A stretch of 44,086 nt of DNA from Candidatus Onthousia faecigallinarum (GTDB lineage: Bacteria > Bacillota_I > Bacilli_A > RF39 > UBA660): NCBI GenBank assembly GCA_018716225.1, contig DVKE01000010.1, positions 1 to 44,086 on the forward strand. The letters are read 5' to 3'. This document shows, in pieces, positions 1-9,353 of this stretch. Position 1 is the stretch's first letter; the number at the start of each line of letters is the position of its first letter. The position numbers and the translations under genes are program-made. The notes under the pieces were generated by a model, which did no database searches, was not told where the DNA came from, and saw only the letters and a list, made by a program, of their open reading frames with translations.

Positions 1-2
1 TA

Positions 3-137
3 GAAAAATATATTGATAAATTTTTATCATTAGAAAATCCAACAAGAGAATTAATTGTTAATTTAGTAGAAAAAATCTATATCTATCAGGATAAAACGAT
101 AGATATTATATTTAGTTTTAATAATAAAATGGTATAA
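3..137 (+). CDS. C-terminal end of a large serine recombinase (5'-truncated by window edge)
   Basis: Open frame from the window start, EKYIDKFLSLENPTRELIVNLVEKIYIYQDKTIDIIFSFNNKMV*, resembles the C-terminal tail of TndX/Tn4451-type serine recombinases (LVEKIxIYxDKxIxIxFxF). Confidence 0.7.
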   Translation, partial: EKYIDKFLSLENPTRELIVNLVEKIYIYQDKTIDIIFSFNNKMV

Positions 138-160
138 TATCCTTGAGGTGTTATAAAGAT

Positions 161-508
161 ATGGATAAATGGAAATTTGCTGTTGATAATGAGGATCTTA
201 TAAATTTAGTTTTATTAGGTAAAAAAATAGCAACTACATCATTATTTAAAGGCAAAATTGAGCCTATAGGTGAAAAAAGTTTAATATTACATGATGATGA
301 TTCACCAGCTTGTATGATAATGATAAAAAAAGTTATTATAACTAAATTTAAAGATATAACTGAAGAAGAAGCAGCACTTGAAGGAGAAGGTGATTTATCG
401 CTATCTTACTGGAAAGAAGTTCATAGAAACTTATTTTCAAACTTTACAAATTTTAACGATGATACATTAATTATGATGGAAATTTTTGAATTAATGGAAA
501 AATATTAA
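161..508 (+). CDS. ASCH-domain protein (probable element cargo)
   Basis: GKKIATTSL...PIGEKSLILHDDDSPACMIMIKKVIITKFKDITEEEAALEGEGDLSLSYWKEVH matches ASCH-fold features. ATG at 161 follows a GAGGTG-type RBS; the ORF track start is 143. Confidence 0.7.
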   Translation: MDKWKFAVDNEDLINLVLLGKKIATTSLFKGKIEPIGEKSLILHDDDSPACMIMIKKVIITKFKDITEEEAALEGEGDLSLSYWKEVHRNLFSNFTNFNDDTLIMMEIFELMEKY

Positions 509-1174
509 GTTGAATGTTACATAAAAATTGTATCAGGTGATAGCTTATGGAGTATTGCGAATCGATTTGGGGTAAGTGTAGCTGACCTTCGTAATGCGAA
601 TAATCTTACTAGTGATGTTTTACAAGTTGGACAACGTCTCTTTATTCCTGGTGTCGGAGATATAGGGGAGGATAATGATAATAATCAAGAGGAAGAAATG
701 ACTTATGTAGTGCAGTCTGGTGATAGCTTGTGGAGTATTGCAAATCGTTATGGTATTAGTGTCGATGCTTTAAAAAATGCTAACAACTTAACAAGCAATG
801 TTTTGAGCGTTGGTCAAGTTTTGGTGATTCCAACCGATGAAGAGGTTATTGTTCCTCCGGATACTTCCACGACTTATACCGTGGTGCGGGGAGATAGTTT
901 ATGGAGTATTGCGAAACAATTTGGAATTACTGTAGATGAGTTAAAAAGAGTCAATGGTTTAACCAGTAATACTCTTAGCATTGGTCAAGTGTTGGTAATT
1001 CCGAATGTTACTAGTGAAACTCCTTCTTCTCCTATTATTTATACGGTTCAAGCAGGTGATAGTTTGTGGAGTATTGCTAGCCGCTATGGAACAACCGTAG
1101 ATATTTTGAAAAGTCTTAATAATTTAAGTAATAATCTATTACAAATTGGGCAACAACTGTTGATTCCTGCTTAG
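509..1174 (+). pseudogene. LysM-repeat protein, 5' end lost at the mobile-element junction (four LysM repeats visible, first one broken)
   Basis: In-frame LysM coding continues upstream of ATG 698: [42 protein letters not shown], then three intact GDSLWSIA...VLVIP repeats. There is no start codon, RBS or signal peptide before the first repeat. Confidence 0.75.
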
Positions 1175-1322
1175 AAAGAAAGTCCTTTTTTTCTTGATAA
1201 ACTCTTGTTGTTTTTTGTGTAAAAAAATGAAAAATTCGTTGCTTTTACAAGGCTTTCATGCTATTCTTAATATGTAAGCATGATAGATGTGCTTAAAATA
1301 CAATAGGAGGTAAAATTTAAAT

Positions 1323-1595
1323 ATGAAAAAAGTAGAATTAGTTGAAGCTATTGCTGAAAAAGCAGGATTAACAAAAGCCGATGCAACTCGTGCTCTTGAT
1401 GCCACGATCGAAGTTATTAAAGATGCATTAGCTCAAGGCGACAAAGTTCCTCTAGCAGGATTAGGAACTTTTGCTGTATCACAAAGAGCAGCTCGTGAAG
1501 GACGTAACCCTAGAACTGGAGCAACTGTTCAAATCCCTGCAAGAAAATCTGTTTCATTCAAAGCAGGTTCTGCTTTAAAAGAAGCTGTAAACTAA
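1323..1595 (+). CDS. hup: HU family DNA-binding protein
   Basis: MKKVELVEAIAEKAGLTKADATRALDA...GRNPRTGATVQIPARKSVSFKAGSALKEAVN; strong AGGAGG RBS. Confidence 0.97.
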   Translation: MKKVELVEAIAEKAGLTKADATRALDATIEVIKDALAQGDKVPLAGLGTFAVSQRAAREGRNPRTGATVQIPARKSVSFKAGSALKEAVN

Positions 1596-1598
1596 AAA

Positions 1599-1620
1599 GA
1601 AGCCATATGGCTTTTTTCTT
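1599..1620 (+). terminator. Rho-independent terminator after hup
   Basis: AAGCCATATGGCTT palindrome followed by T-run. Confidence 0.75.
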
Positions 1621-1670
1621 TTGAAAATTTCCTTTCATAGACTTTAATCTTAGAATTTGATATAATATGT

Positions 1671-2798
1671 ATGGTGATTGATTATATGCTGAAAACAGCC
1701 TTAAAAATGATAAAAACTATTGAGGATCATGGCTTTCAAGCTTACATTGTAGGAGGTTTTGTTCGAGATTATTTGTTAGGAATTCCTTCCAATGATGTTG
1801 ATATTGCAACCAGTGCTACGCCAAAAGATTTGAAACATCTTTTTCAAGATGCTTGTTTATCGAATGATGATTATGGCTCTATTACCGTTATCTTTAAAAA
1901 TATTCATTTTGAAATTACGACTTTTCGTAAAGAATTATCTTATAAAGATAATCGTAGACCTGATCAGATTATTTATATTGATAATTTAAAGGAAGACTTG
2001 AAAAGACGTGATTTTACGGTAAATACGATTTGTATGGATCAAAAGGGTAATATTGTAGACTTATTAGGTGGTTGTGAAGATTTGCAAAAGAAAATCATTC
2101 GTAGTGTATCAGATCCTTTTGTTCTGTTGGAAGAAGATGTGTTACGGATTTTAAGAGCTGTGCGTTTTGCGACTACCTTGCAATTCGAGTTAGATGATAC
2201 TTTAAAAGAGGTAATTAAAGCAAAAAAATACTTATTGTCTCGCTTGTCTTTGAACCGAAAAAAAGAAGAGTTGGATAAAATATTTAGTAGTCCTTTTGCT
2301 ATGCGAGGAATTGCTCTTTTGAAAGAACTAGGCCTTGATAAAGAACTTTCTCTTATTAAAATTTATCAGGTAAAGCCTTGTAGCCAAGTCATTGGTATTT
2401 GGGCAATGTTAGAAGTTGATGATATTTACCCATTTACTCGAAATGAGAAGACTTTGATGGAAGAGATTCGCCAGGTATTGGATTCTCCTTTGTCTTTTTC
2501 GAATCTTTATCATTATGGTCTTTATCCTTGTGTGGTGGCAGCTGAAATCAAAGACATTGATAAAAAGAAAGTAAATGAGGCTTATTTAGCTTTACCAATT
2601 CATCGGCGAAAAGATCTTGCTATTACAACAAAAGAATTGCTTAACTATCTAGAGGTAAAAGCAGGACCTTTTTTAAAACCTTTGTATCAAGAATTAGAGG
2701 AGCTTGTCCTTACGAGACAAGTGAAGAATGAAAAAGAGCTTTTGTTAGAAAAAGGGAAAGAACTTTTTGGGAAATTAGAAAGAGATGATAATAAATGA
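1671..2798 (+). CDS. cca: CCA tRNA nucleotidyltransferase
   Basis: YIVGGFVRDYLLGIPSNDVDIATSATP; KRRDFTVNTICMD; LRAVRFATTLQFELD. Confidence 0.95.
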   Translation: MVIDYMLKTALKMIKTIEDHGFQAYIVGGFVRDYLLGIPSNDVDIATSATPKDLKHLFQDACLSNDDYGSITVIFKNIHFEITTFRKELSYKDNRRPDQIIYIDNLKEDLKRRDFTVNTICMDQKGNIVDLLGGCEDLQKKIIRSVSDPFVLLEEDVLRILRAVRFATTLQFELDDTLKEVIKAKKYLLSRLSLNRKKEELDKIFSSPFAMRGIALLKELGLDKELSLIKIYQVKPCSQVIGIWAMLEVDDIYPFTRNEKTLMEEIRQVLDSPLSFSNLYHYGLYPCVVAAEIKDIDKKKVNEAYLALPIHRRKDLAITTKELLNYLEVKAGPFLKPLYQELEELVLTRQVKNEKELLLEKGKELFGKLERDDNK

Positions 2799-3469
2799 AT
2801 AAAGCATTATGTAGTCAACTTTTAAAAAAGAAAACGGTTACAGTTCCTCTTTTCTTTTTTCAAAATTATAAGAAAATGAATTTGAGTTTGGAAGAATTTT
2901 TCTTTTTGATGTATTTAAAAGATCAGGGCGAGGTTTTTCTTTTTGATCCGAATGAAATGATGTCTGATTTAGGATATTCCATGATGGAGATTATGCAGCT
3001 TCTTTCTTCTTTGACGGATAAAAAAATGATCACGGTCGATTCTTTTAAAAATGAACATGGGATTATGGAAGAGAAGATTAATCTTAGTAGTTTTTATGAG
3101 AAATATACCATGTTAATCATGGAAGAATCCAATCAAGAAGAGGAAAAAAAGAAGGTCGATAACAGTAATTTGTTTGAAGCGGTAGAAAAAGAATTTGGAA
3201 GGACGCTTAGTCCAAGTGAAATCGAATTTATGAAAGCTTGGTTATCGAATTTTAAGGAAGAAGTGATTTTGGAAGCGGTTAAAGAGGCTTCGTTGAATGG
3301 AGTTTCTAGTGTGCGTTATATTGATAAGATTTTGTATGATTGGGATAAAAAAGGTTTAAAAACAAAAGAAGATGTGGAAGCGATGCTTTCAAATCGCAGA
3401 AAAGAGACTTCAGAGCCAGTAGAAGTTTTTGATTATGATTGGTTTGATGAAGATGAAGAAGACGAGTAG
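2795..3469 (+). CDS. dnaD: DnaD-like replication protein
   Basis: FGRTLSPSEIEFMKAWLSNFKEEVILEAVKEASLNGVSSVRYIDKILYDWDKKGLKT DnaD domain; upstream of nth as in Bacilli. Confidence 0.88.
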   Translation: MNKALCSQLLKKKTVTVPLFFFQNYKKMNLSLEEFFFLMYLKDQGEVFLFDPNEMMSDLGYSMMEIMQLLSSLTDKKMITVDSFKNEHGIMEEKINLSSFYEKYTMLIMEESNQEEEKKKVDNSNLFEAVEKEFGRTLSPSEIEFMKAWLSNFKEEVILEAVKEASLNGVSSVRYIDKILYDWDKKGLKTKEDVEAMLSNRRKETSEPVEVFDYDWFDEDEEDE

Positions 3470-3479
3470 GGTAGAGAAG

Positions 3480-4094
3480 ATGCAACAATATTTGGATTAT
3501 CTATTTCCTGATCCACAGTGTGAACTTATATATCATTCTGATTATGAATTGTTGATCGCTGTTGTTTTGAGTGCCCAATCAACGGATAAAAGAGTAAATT
3601 CAGTTACACCTATTTTATTTCAAAAGTACCCTACTTTAAAGGCTTTAAAAGAGGCTTCTTTGGAGGATTTAGAAAATATTTTAAGACCGATTGGTTCTTA
3701 TCATAAGAAAGCTTCTTATATCAAAGAAATTGCGCGGATTATTGTAGATGATTATCAAGGTTCTATGCCTTGTGATCGTAAAATTTTAGAGTCATTTCCG
3801 GGAGTGGGAAGAAAGACTGTAAATGTTGTTTTTAGTGAGTATTATCATATTCCTGCTTTTGCTGTAGATACCCATGTAGAGCGAGTTAGTAAAAGGTTGG
3901 GATTAGCGAAGGAGCAAGATAATGTTTTAACAATTGAAGAAAAATTAAAAAAAGCTTTTCCCAAAGAAGAATGGGGGAGGCGGCATTTACAAATGGTTTT
4001 ATTTGGTCGTTATTATTGCAAAGCGATAAAACCGGATTGTTCTTCTTGCAAATTAAAAGAAATTTGTTTCTATCATACAAAGAAAAAGAAATGA
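3480..4094 (+). CDS. nth: Endonuclease III
   Basis: LSAQSTDKRVN, FPGVGRKTVNVV, VDTHVERVSKRLGL, C-terminal Fe-S cysteines C-x6-C-x2-C-x5-C. ATG 3480 preferred over 3429. Confidence 0.95.
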   Translation: MQQYLDYLFPDPQCELIYHSDYELLIAVVLSAQSTDKRVNSVTPILFQKYPTLKALKEASLEDLENILRPIGSYHKKASYIKEIARIIVDDYQGSMPCDRKILESFPGVGRKTVNVVFSEYYHIPAFAVDTHVERVSKRLGLAKEQDNVLTIEEKLKKAFPKEEWGRRHLQMVLFGRYYCKAIKPDCSSCKLKEICFYHTKKKK

Positions 4095-4118
4095 GATTGG
4101 TTGCTCATTTCTTTTTTT
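4087..4118. terminator. Bidirectional terminator between convergent nth and PBP gene
   Basis: AAGAAATGAG...CTCATTTCTTTTTTT stem. Confidence 0.75.
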
Positions 4119-7050
4119 ATGTGTCTGTGTCGGTTCCAGTTCCGGTATCCCCTTGTAATGGTGGATCCGGAGTAGCTGGTTCTGTAATTGTAACTGTTAT
4201 ATTTTGTGTTTCTTTGGTTTCTCCATCATAGGTAAACCGATATTTTAAAGTGTAAGTTCCGGGATCCGATAAGGTTGTAGTAGTTAAACTATAGTTACCT
4301 TCAGGACCACTTAGACTTGATAATTTCCAATTGCTTGTTTGACTTGTTACATCACTACCATTATTCGTTACTGTTACATAGTTTTTAATACTACTAATGG
4401 TGAAGGATGAAGCATTGATGTTTTGTACTGATATTTTTAAGTTGGTACTTACTTTCTTTAATTCATAAGTAGCAGCATTGCTTTGCATTCCATCATAACT
4501 TCGATAGGTTGCTACTACTTTATAAGTTCCATACGGATTATCTGGATTATTGATGGTGTAAGAGGTGTTTGTGGTAAATCCTAATAAAGTATCGTTAAAG
4601 TAAACATTATAACCAAAAGATCCATAAGAGGAATCACTAGAGCTTGGTGTTACAGCATTCCAAGATAGGGTAACACGATTACTACTTGAATTATAGGAAG
4701 CGGTAAAGTTTGCTGGAGTAGATAACTGTTCTACTGCATGACTACTACTGCTTGGTTCATGACTACTACTGCTTGGTTCGTATCCTTTTTTAAAGTATTC
4801 ATATACTACTGAGCCTCCATAACCTGCTGCTGCAACGCGAGCTGGATTACTTCCTGAGATAATTGGAAGTTTTACGACGCTATCTGGCATTTGGAAGGCT
4901 TGTTTGTCTTTTTCAAAGACTTCGTTTGCTAAAGCGGTAAATAAACGATCTCTTTGTATTGTTCCGGATAGGTTATGGCAATATAATCCTTGATTAACCA
5001 TATCTTGATCCATATCAGTATAGCCATACCACATTGCAATAACGGTATTGGTGGTATAACCAATTACCCAAGAATCACGGATCGCATCATCGGCCATTCC
5101 ATAAGCTTCGATCGTTTCCGAAGGCCAGTTTGTAGTACCAGTTTTCATTGCTACATTTTCCATCGCTCCGCCTCCAGTTACGGTAACATCATCAAGAATG
5201 CTTGTTATCATATAAGCGGTGGCATCACTCATTGCTTGACGTTTTACTTCTTTGTGTGTTTCTTCTTCTCCGGTGTCACGGTAGACAATCTTACTTACGG
5301 AATAAGGTTCATTATAATATCCTCCATTTGAGAAGGCAGCATAAGCGGCAGCCATTTGAAGAGAATTTACTCCGCCTTCCATGGCTCCAAGAGACACGGA
5401 TTCATAAAGACTTCCGCTGTGTTCTTCTGGGTCAATTCCTAAGTTACTTACAAATTCAATTATATTTTCATCGTCGACTTTTTGGAAGGCTTTTAAGGCT
5501 GGAATATTTCGTGATAGTGCTAAGGCGCGGCGAATACTCATCTCTCCCATAAAGGTTCCATCCCAGTTGTTAATAGCTGGTCCATTGGTATAAGAATATG
5601 GTCCATCCACAAAAAGTCGATATTCTCCGTTGTCATTATAGCCGTAAGTAGAAGCATTGTTGTATTCAATTAAAGGTCCATAGTCAAATAGAGGTTTTGC
5701 AGTTGATCCAGGCTGCCGTTTAATCTCATCGCTTGTGGCGAGATTTAATTGATTGACTCCGGTTTTATTTCGTCCAGCTCCAATGGCTAGGATTTTTCCT
5801 GTTTGACTATCTAAAACAGTAACTCCACTTTGAATTACATCATTCACCCAAGTATAACTTTCTCCATTCATGACACGGTTTAAGCCATCTTGTTTTTCTC
5901 GATCTAAGTTGGTGTAGACTAATAATGGTACGGTATAAGCATTAATTCCATATTTATCTTCAATTTCTGCTACTACGGTATCAATATATCCTTGATATTC
6001 GGAAAGACCAGCATCGGCCTCACTGTTATAGTTTACTAAGCTTTCGACAGGGATGCTTTCCGCAATTTCTCTTTCTTCTTTGGTAATATAGCCATGTCGT
6101 TCCATTAAATATAAGACGGTATTTCTTCGCTTTGTTACCGCTTCCATATTTTCGGTGTTGGTTGGCTTATATAAGTTCGGTGCTTTGAACATTCCAGCAA
6201 TAATAGCGGCTTCGGATAAGTTTAGTTCTTTGATGTCTTTATTGAAATAAACTCTAGCGGCTTGCTTAACTCCGTAAATATTATTTCCTAAGTTGTGGTT
6301 ATTGACATAAAATTCAATGATTTGTTCTTTGGTATAATTTTTTTCCAATTTAAAGACAGCTAAATAAATATCGGTAAACTTACGAACAATTCCTTTAAAA
6401 CCAGAATCTGCACTCGAGGTGAAACTATTTTTGATTACTTGCATGGATAGAGTAGAAGCTCCTCCGGCATCTGAATTTCCGGCGACTTGACCGAGGGATG
6501 CTTTTAAAAATCTTGGTGCATCAAATCCATTGTGTTGGAAGAACCTTGAATCTTCCGTAGCTACAATGGCATCGACTAATACTTCTGGAAGTTCATCATA
6601 AGTGATTTTATCTCTCATTTCACTTCCTAGTTTTTCAAACTCATTTCCATCCTTATCGTAGAGAATGGTGGGTTCTTTGGTATCAAGGTTTTTGACATCA
6701 AATTTTGGTGCTTGAACGACAATATATACCATAAATCCTATGACTGCTATTAAGATTAAGATGCCTAGGGACAGGACACAAATTAAAATAATATTGACGA
6801 TCTTTTTTTTCTTAGGGTTATTTTTTACCTTATCTAATAACCTTGCAAGCCCAACTACAACTAAAATAGCAACTCCTAGAAGGACGGTTAGTAATCCTCC
6901 TAATAAGAAATAACTAATTATCATTAGGGCAATAAAAGCAATCCAGAATATTTTAGCGGCAGGACTCAGCGCTCTTCTTTCCCGTTTTTCTTTTGGTGCT
7001 GTTCTTCTTGGTACTTTTTGCTTTGTGGTACTTTTCTTTTTCTTTTGCAT
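4117..7050 (-). CDS. Class A penicillin-binding protein (PBP1 type) with C-terminal fibronectin/Ig-like extension
   Basis: Glycosyltransferase motifs (ATEDSRFFQHNGFD, GGASTLSMQVIKN), transpeptidase motifs (RQPGSTAKP, SRN, KTGTT); C-terminal NFTASYNSSSNRVTLSWNAV FnIII-like domain. Confidence 0.95.
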   Translation of the reverse strand: MQKKKKSTTKQKVPRRTAPKEKRERRALSPAAKIFWIAFIALMIISYFLLGGLLTVLLGVAILVVVGLARLLDKVKNNPKKKKIVNIILICVLSLGILILIAVIGFMVYIVVQAPKFDVKNLDTKEPTILYDKDGNEFEKLGSEMRDKITYDELPEVLVDAIVATEDSRFFQHNGFDAPRFLKASLGQVAGNSDAGGASTLSMQVIKNSFTSSADSGFKGIVRKFTDIYLAVFKLEKNYTKEQIIEFYVNNHNLGNNIYGVKQAARVYFNKDIKELNLSEAAIIAGMFKAPNLYKPTNTENMEAVTKRRNTVLYLMERHGYITKEEREIAESIPVESLVNYNSEADAGLSEYQGYIDTVVAEIEDKYGINAYTVPLLVYTNLDREKQDGLNRVMNGESYTWVNDVIQSGVTVLDSQTGKILAIGAGRNKTGVNQLNLATSDEIKRQPGSTAKPLFDYGPLIEYNNASTYGYNDNGEYRLFVDGPYSYTNGPAINNWDGTFMGEMSIRRALALSRNIPALKAFQKVDDENIIEFVSNLGIDPEEHSGSLYESVSLGAMEGGVNSLQMAAAYAAFSNGGYYNEPYSVSKIVYRDTGEEETHKEVKRQAMSDATAYMITSILDDVTVTGGGAMENVAMKTGTTNWPSETIEAYGMADDAIRDSWVIGYTTNTVIAMWYGYTDMDQDMVNQGLYCHNLSGTIQRDRLFTALANEVFEKDKQAFQMPDSVVKLPIISGSNPARVAAAGYGGSVVYEYFKKGYEPSSSSHEPSSSSHAVEQLSTPANFTASYNSSSNRVTLSWNAVTPSSSDSSYGSFGYNVYFNDTLLGFTTNTSYTINNPDNPYGTYKVVATYRSYDGMQSNAATYELKKVSTNLKISVQNINASSFTISSIKNYVTVTNNGSDVTSQTSNWKLSSLSGPEGNYSLTTTTLSDPGTYTLKYRFTYDGETKETQNITVTITEPATPDPPLQGDTGTGTDTDT
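4737..4778 (-). repeat. 21-bp tandem repeat (2 copies) encoding EPSSSSH x2
   Basis: CATGACTACTACTGCTTGGTT repeated exactly twice. Confidence 0.9.
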
Positions 7051-7625
7051 TATGATACCTCCAATATTCTTTTAATAATATCTAAATATTTTAATCTAGG
7101 GCTAAGAGCCTCTTCAATGAGATAGCCCTTTTCTTGAAAATAAGTTAGTGAAATCGATTTCCTTTTCTCTTTTTTGATATAATTTAAAAAGTCTTCGGCT
7201 GTTAGTAGAAAGGTAAGATTATTTAAGGAAAAACGAACAATGAGAAAGCCAATCCCACCATGTCTTGTAATATTTTCTAAATGTTTTATTTGATGGGGAT
7301 GGATATTGGCTAGAGGAAAGGAAGTTTTGTTTTTGGTTTCCTTTGCTTCAAAGTCAATGTATTTTCCTTGATAGATTCCATTATAGTCCGTAGTGGATGG
7401 TTCTAGAAAAAAAGCTTCTTTAATGGTAGCTTGTTTTTGATTATTAAAATGAACCTTTGTAACTTTAATGGGTGTTGGTTTTTTATATATATATGCAATA
7501 TCATGTTCTCTATAATAAAGATTCGATTCATTAATATCATCTTCTAGAGTCATTCCTCGATGACTGTAATTAATCAATTGGTGTTTCTCTTTTTTTATTC
7601 CAAGAGGGTAATTCACATCAATCAC
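7050..7625 (-). CDS. recU: Holliday junction resolvase RecU
   Basis: NYSHRGMTLEDDINESNLYY, TTDYNGIYQGKYIDFEAKETKNKTSFPL; adjacent to PBP1 as in Bacillus recU-ponA. Confidence 0.95.
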   Translation of the reverse strand: MIDVNYPLGIKKEKHQLINYSHRGMTLEDDINESNLYYREHDIAYIYKKPTPIKVTKVHFNNQKQATIKEAFFLEPSTTDYNGIYQGKYIDFEAKETKNKTSFPLANIHPHQIKHLENITRHGGIGFLIVRFSLNNLTFLLTAEDFLNYIKKEKRKSISLTYFQEKGYLIEEALSPRLKYLDIIKRILEVS

Positions 7626-7689
7626 CTACTTTATATTATACAATAAGATAGGAAAGATTTCTATAGATTTCTTTTTTGTTTTGTCAAAT

Positions 7690-7719
7690 AAAAAGCACTA
7701 GACAGTCTAGAGCTTTTTA
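7690..7719 (-). terminator. Rho-independent terminator of the 7707-8354 gene
   Basis: AAAAAGC(A)CTAGAC-AG-TCTAG(A)GCTTTTT inverted repeat. Confidence 0.65.
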
Positions 7720-8354
7720 GTCGTTGGTGTTTTACAATAAATTTTTGTTTCTTTCGCTTGTTTATACGGATTACAATAATCAATTGCTTCTTTAAAAATT
7801 GGTGCGATATGGCTGCTAATGTAAGCGGTGATTGTTGCATAATCTCTTTCAAGACGTTTAAAGCAATTCCAACAAGCTTCTCTTTGATCTCTTGTCATTG
7901 CATTTAAACTTCCGTCCTTTGCTTTTTTAAAAGTATAAGAAGTCTTTTCTTCCCCGTTGTTTTCCACGATTTCGATGGAATCTTTTTTTAACCAATAGAT
8001 TGTTCTTCTATCTTTCTCTTCCATTCGAATTCGGTAAATATCTTTTTCTCCTTCCTTTTTTCTACGAAGAGAAAGAAATTTCTGATGTGTTTTATCTTTT
8101 AGTTGTAAGTGATCAATCATGAAATTCTTTCCATCTTGTTTTAGACTAAAAGAAATATCTTTTGCTTTACAACGAATTCTTTTTTCATCATCTGTTAAGA
8201 TAGAAACATTTTCTTCTTTTCCTTGATTTAAGTTTTCTATGGTAACCCAACCTTTTCTTACCTTTACTTCTTTTCCTAAGGAATAGAATAGCTGTTGTTC
8301 TTTTTCGCCAGTTAGAAACTTTTCTATCCGAATCATAATATTATTTGTTTTCAT
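7707..8354 (-). CDS. Hypothetical protein
   Basis: ORF with GGAGGG RBS before ATG at 8354. The track start at 8390 lies upstream of the apparent -10 box, so it is rejected. Confidence 0.7.
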   Translation of the reverse strand: MKTNNIMIRIEKFLTGEKEQQLFYSLGKEVKVRKGWVTIENLNQGKEENVSILTDDEKRIRCKAKDISFSLKQDGKNFMIDHLQLKDKTHQKFLSLRRKKEGEKDIYRIRMEEKDRRTIYWLKKDSIEIVENNGEEKTSYTFKKAKDGSLNAMTRDQREACWNCFKRLERDYATITAYISSHIAPIFKEAIDYCNPYKQAKETKIYCKTPTTKKL

Positions 8355-8378
8355 AAACCCTCCTAAAAATGTATCAAT

Positions 8379-8407
8379 AGTATAGATCAAAAAAAAGGAC
8401 TTGTCAA
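8379..8407 (-). promoter_or_regulatory. Sigma-A type promoter for the 7707-8354 gene
   Basis: Minus strand TTGACA-17 bp-TATACT. Confidence 0.75.
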
Positions 8408-8476
8408 AAAAAAGAGATCTTTGTCGAATTCCTTGTTTTTCTTGGGATTTTCCTTTATGATGATTTTGGTGATTTT

Positions 8477-8584
8477 ATGAGAAATATCGATGTTATTTAT
8501 TTTTTGAATCAAATGGAAGAAAATATTCGGATTGCGAAAAGAGAAGAGATTTTAGAAGTTCTATTGAAACAATTGACAAAATGA
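8477..8584 (+). CDS. Possible small ORF (35 aa) upstream of gpsB
   Basis: ATG...TGA, MRNIDVIYFLNQMEENIRIAKREEILEVLLKQLTK; weak RBS. Confidence 0.35.
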   Translation: MRNIDVIYFLNQMEENIRIAKREEILEVLLKQLTK

Positions 8585-8629
8585 GGATTATCTGCGAAAA
8601 TATAGAGTGTAAAGGGATTGGTGATAGAA

Positions 8630-8962
8630 ATGTATCAGAATAAGATTTCACTTACACCACAAGAAATTTTAGAAAAAGATTTTAAAATTGATACTCGTGG
8701 TTATCGTTTAAAAGAAGTGGATCAATTTTTAGATGTTATTATTTCTGATTATGAACAATTTTATAATATCATTGATGCTTTAGAAAAAGAAAAAGCAGAT
8801 CTTTTACGGGAGATTATGGCTTTAAAACAGGAATTGCGTAATGCGAGAATGAATGTAGAAATTGCTAAGAATTCTAGTGATACTTCAGAAATTAGCAATC
8901 TTGATATTTTAAGACGCCTTTCTCAACTTGAAAAGGCAGTATATGGAAAGGACGATGAGTAA
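8630..8962 (+). CDS. gpsB: Cell-cycle protein GpsB (DivIVA family)
   Basis: LTPQEILEKDFKIDTRGYRLKEVDQFLDVIISDYEQF; located between recU/PBP and rnpB as in Bacilli. Confidence 0.93.
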   Translation: MYQNKISLTPQEILEKDFKIDTRGYRLKEVDQFLDVIISDYEQFYNIIDALEKEKADLLREIMALKQELRNARMNVEIAKNSSDTSEISNLDILRRLSQLEKAVYGKDDE

Positions 8963-8969
8963 GATATCA

Positions 8970-9338
8970 CAATAAATATTTGGACAAGTGCTGGAATTTA
9001 TTCTAGAGGAAAGTCCATGCTCACACAATTCTGTGATGATTGTAGTGTTCGTGCTTAGGGAAAAAATAACCTAAGGTAGTTTTTCATGAAAAGCTAACGG
9101 CTAAAAATACATCTAAGGGAGTTTCCTATGATGTATTTTTCTAACGTGCCACAGTGACGATGTTCTTGGAAACAGGAAAGTGAAACGCGGTAAACCCCAC
9201 GAGTGAGAAACCCAAATTATGGTAGGGGAGCTTTCTTTTGGAGAAACAGAATCCAAAGAGGGACTATCGAAAGATGGTAGATAAATACTTGTCACCTACA
9301 TTAGTAGGAACAGAACATGGCTTATAAAATATTTATTG
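8970..9338 (+). ncRNA. rnpB: RNase P RNA, class B
   Basis: GAGGAAAGTCCATGCTC 5' core, ACAGAACATGGCTTAT 3' core, closing P1 stem CAATAAATATTT/AAATATTTATTG, canonical position after gpsB. Confidence 0.95.
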
Positions 9339-9353
9339 ATGAATGAGGTGCAT

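Noticed and set aside
3306-3488. Minus-strand ORF across dnaD/nth junction
   Set aside because: Antisense to coding sequence, no motif.
3971-4231. Plus-strand 86-aa ORF spanning nth end and PBP 3' end
   Set aside because: Crosses the bidirectional terminator and is out of frame with nth; not a plausible gene.
4990-5552. Plus-strand ORFs 4990-5331 and 5202-5552
   Set aside because: Antisense to the transpeptidase coding region of PBP1; low-complexity translations with no motifs.
9113-9295. 60-aa minus-strand ORF
   Set aside because: Lies wholly inside the rnpB RNA; no RBS or recognisable protein.
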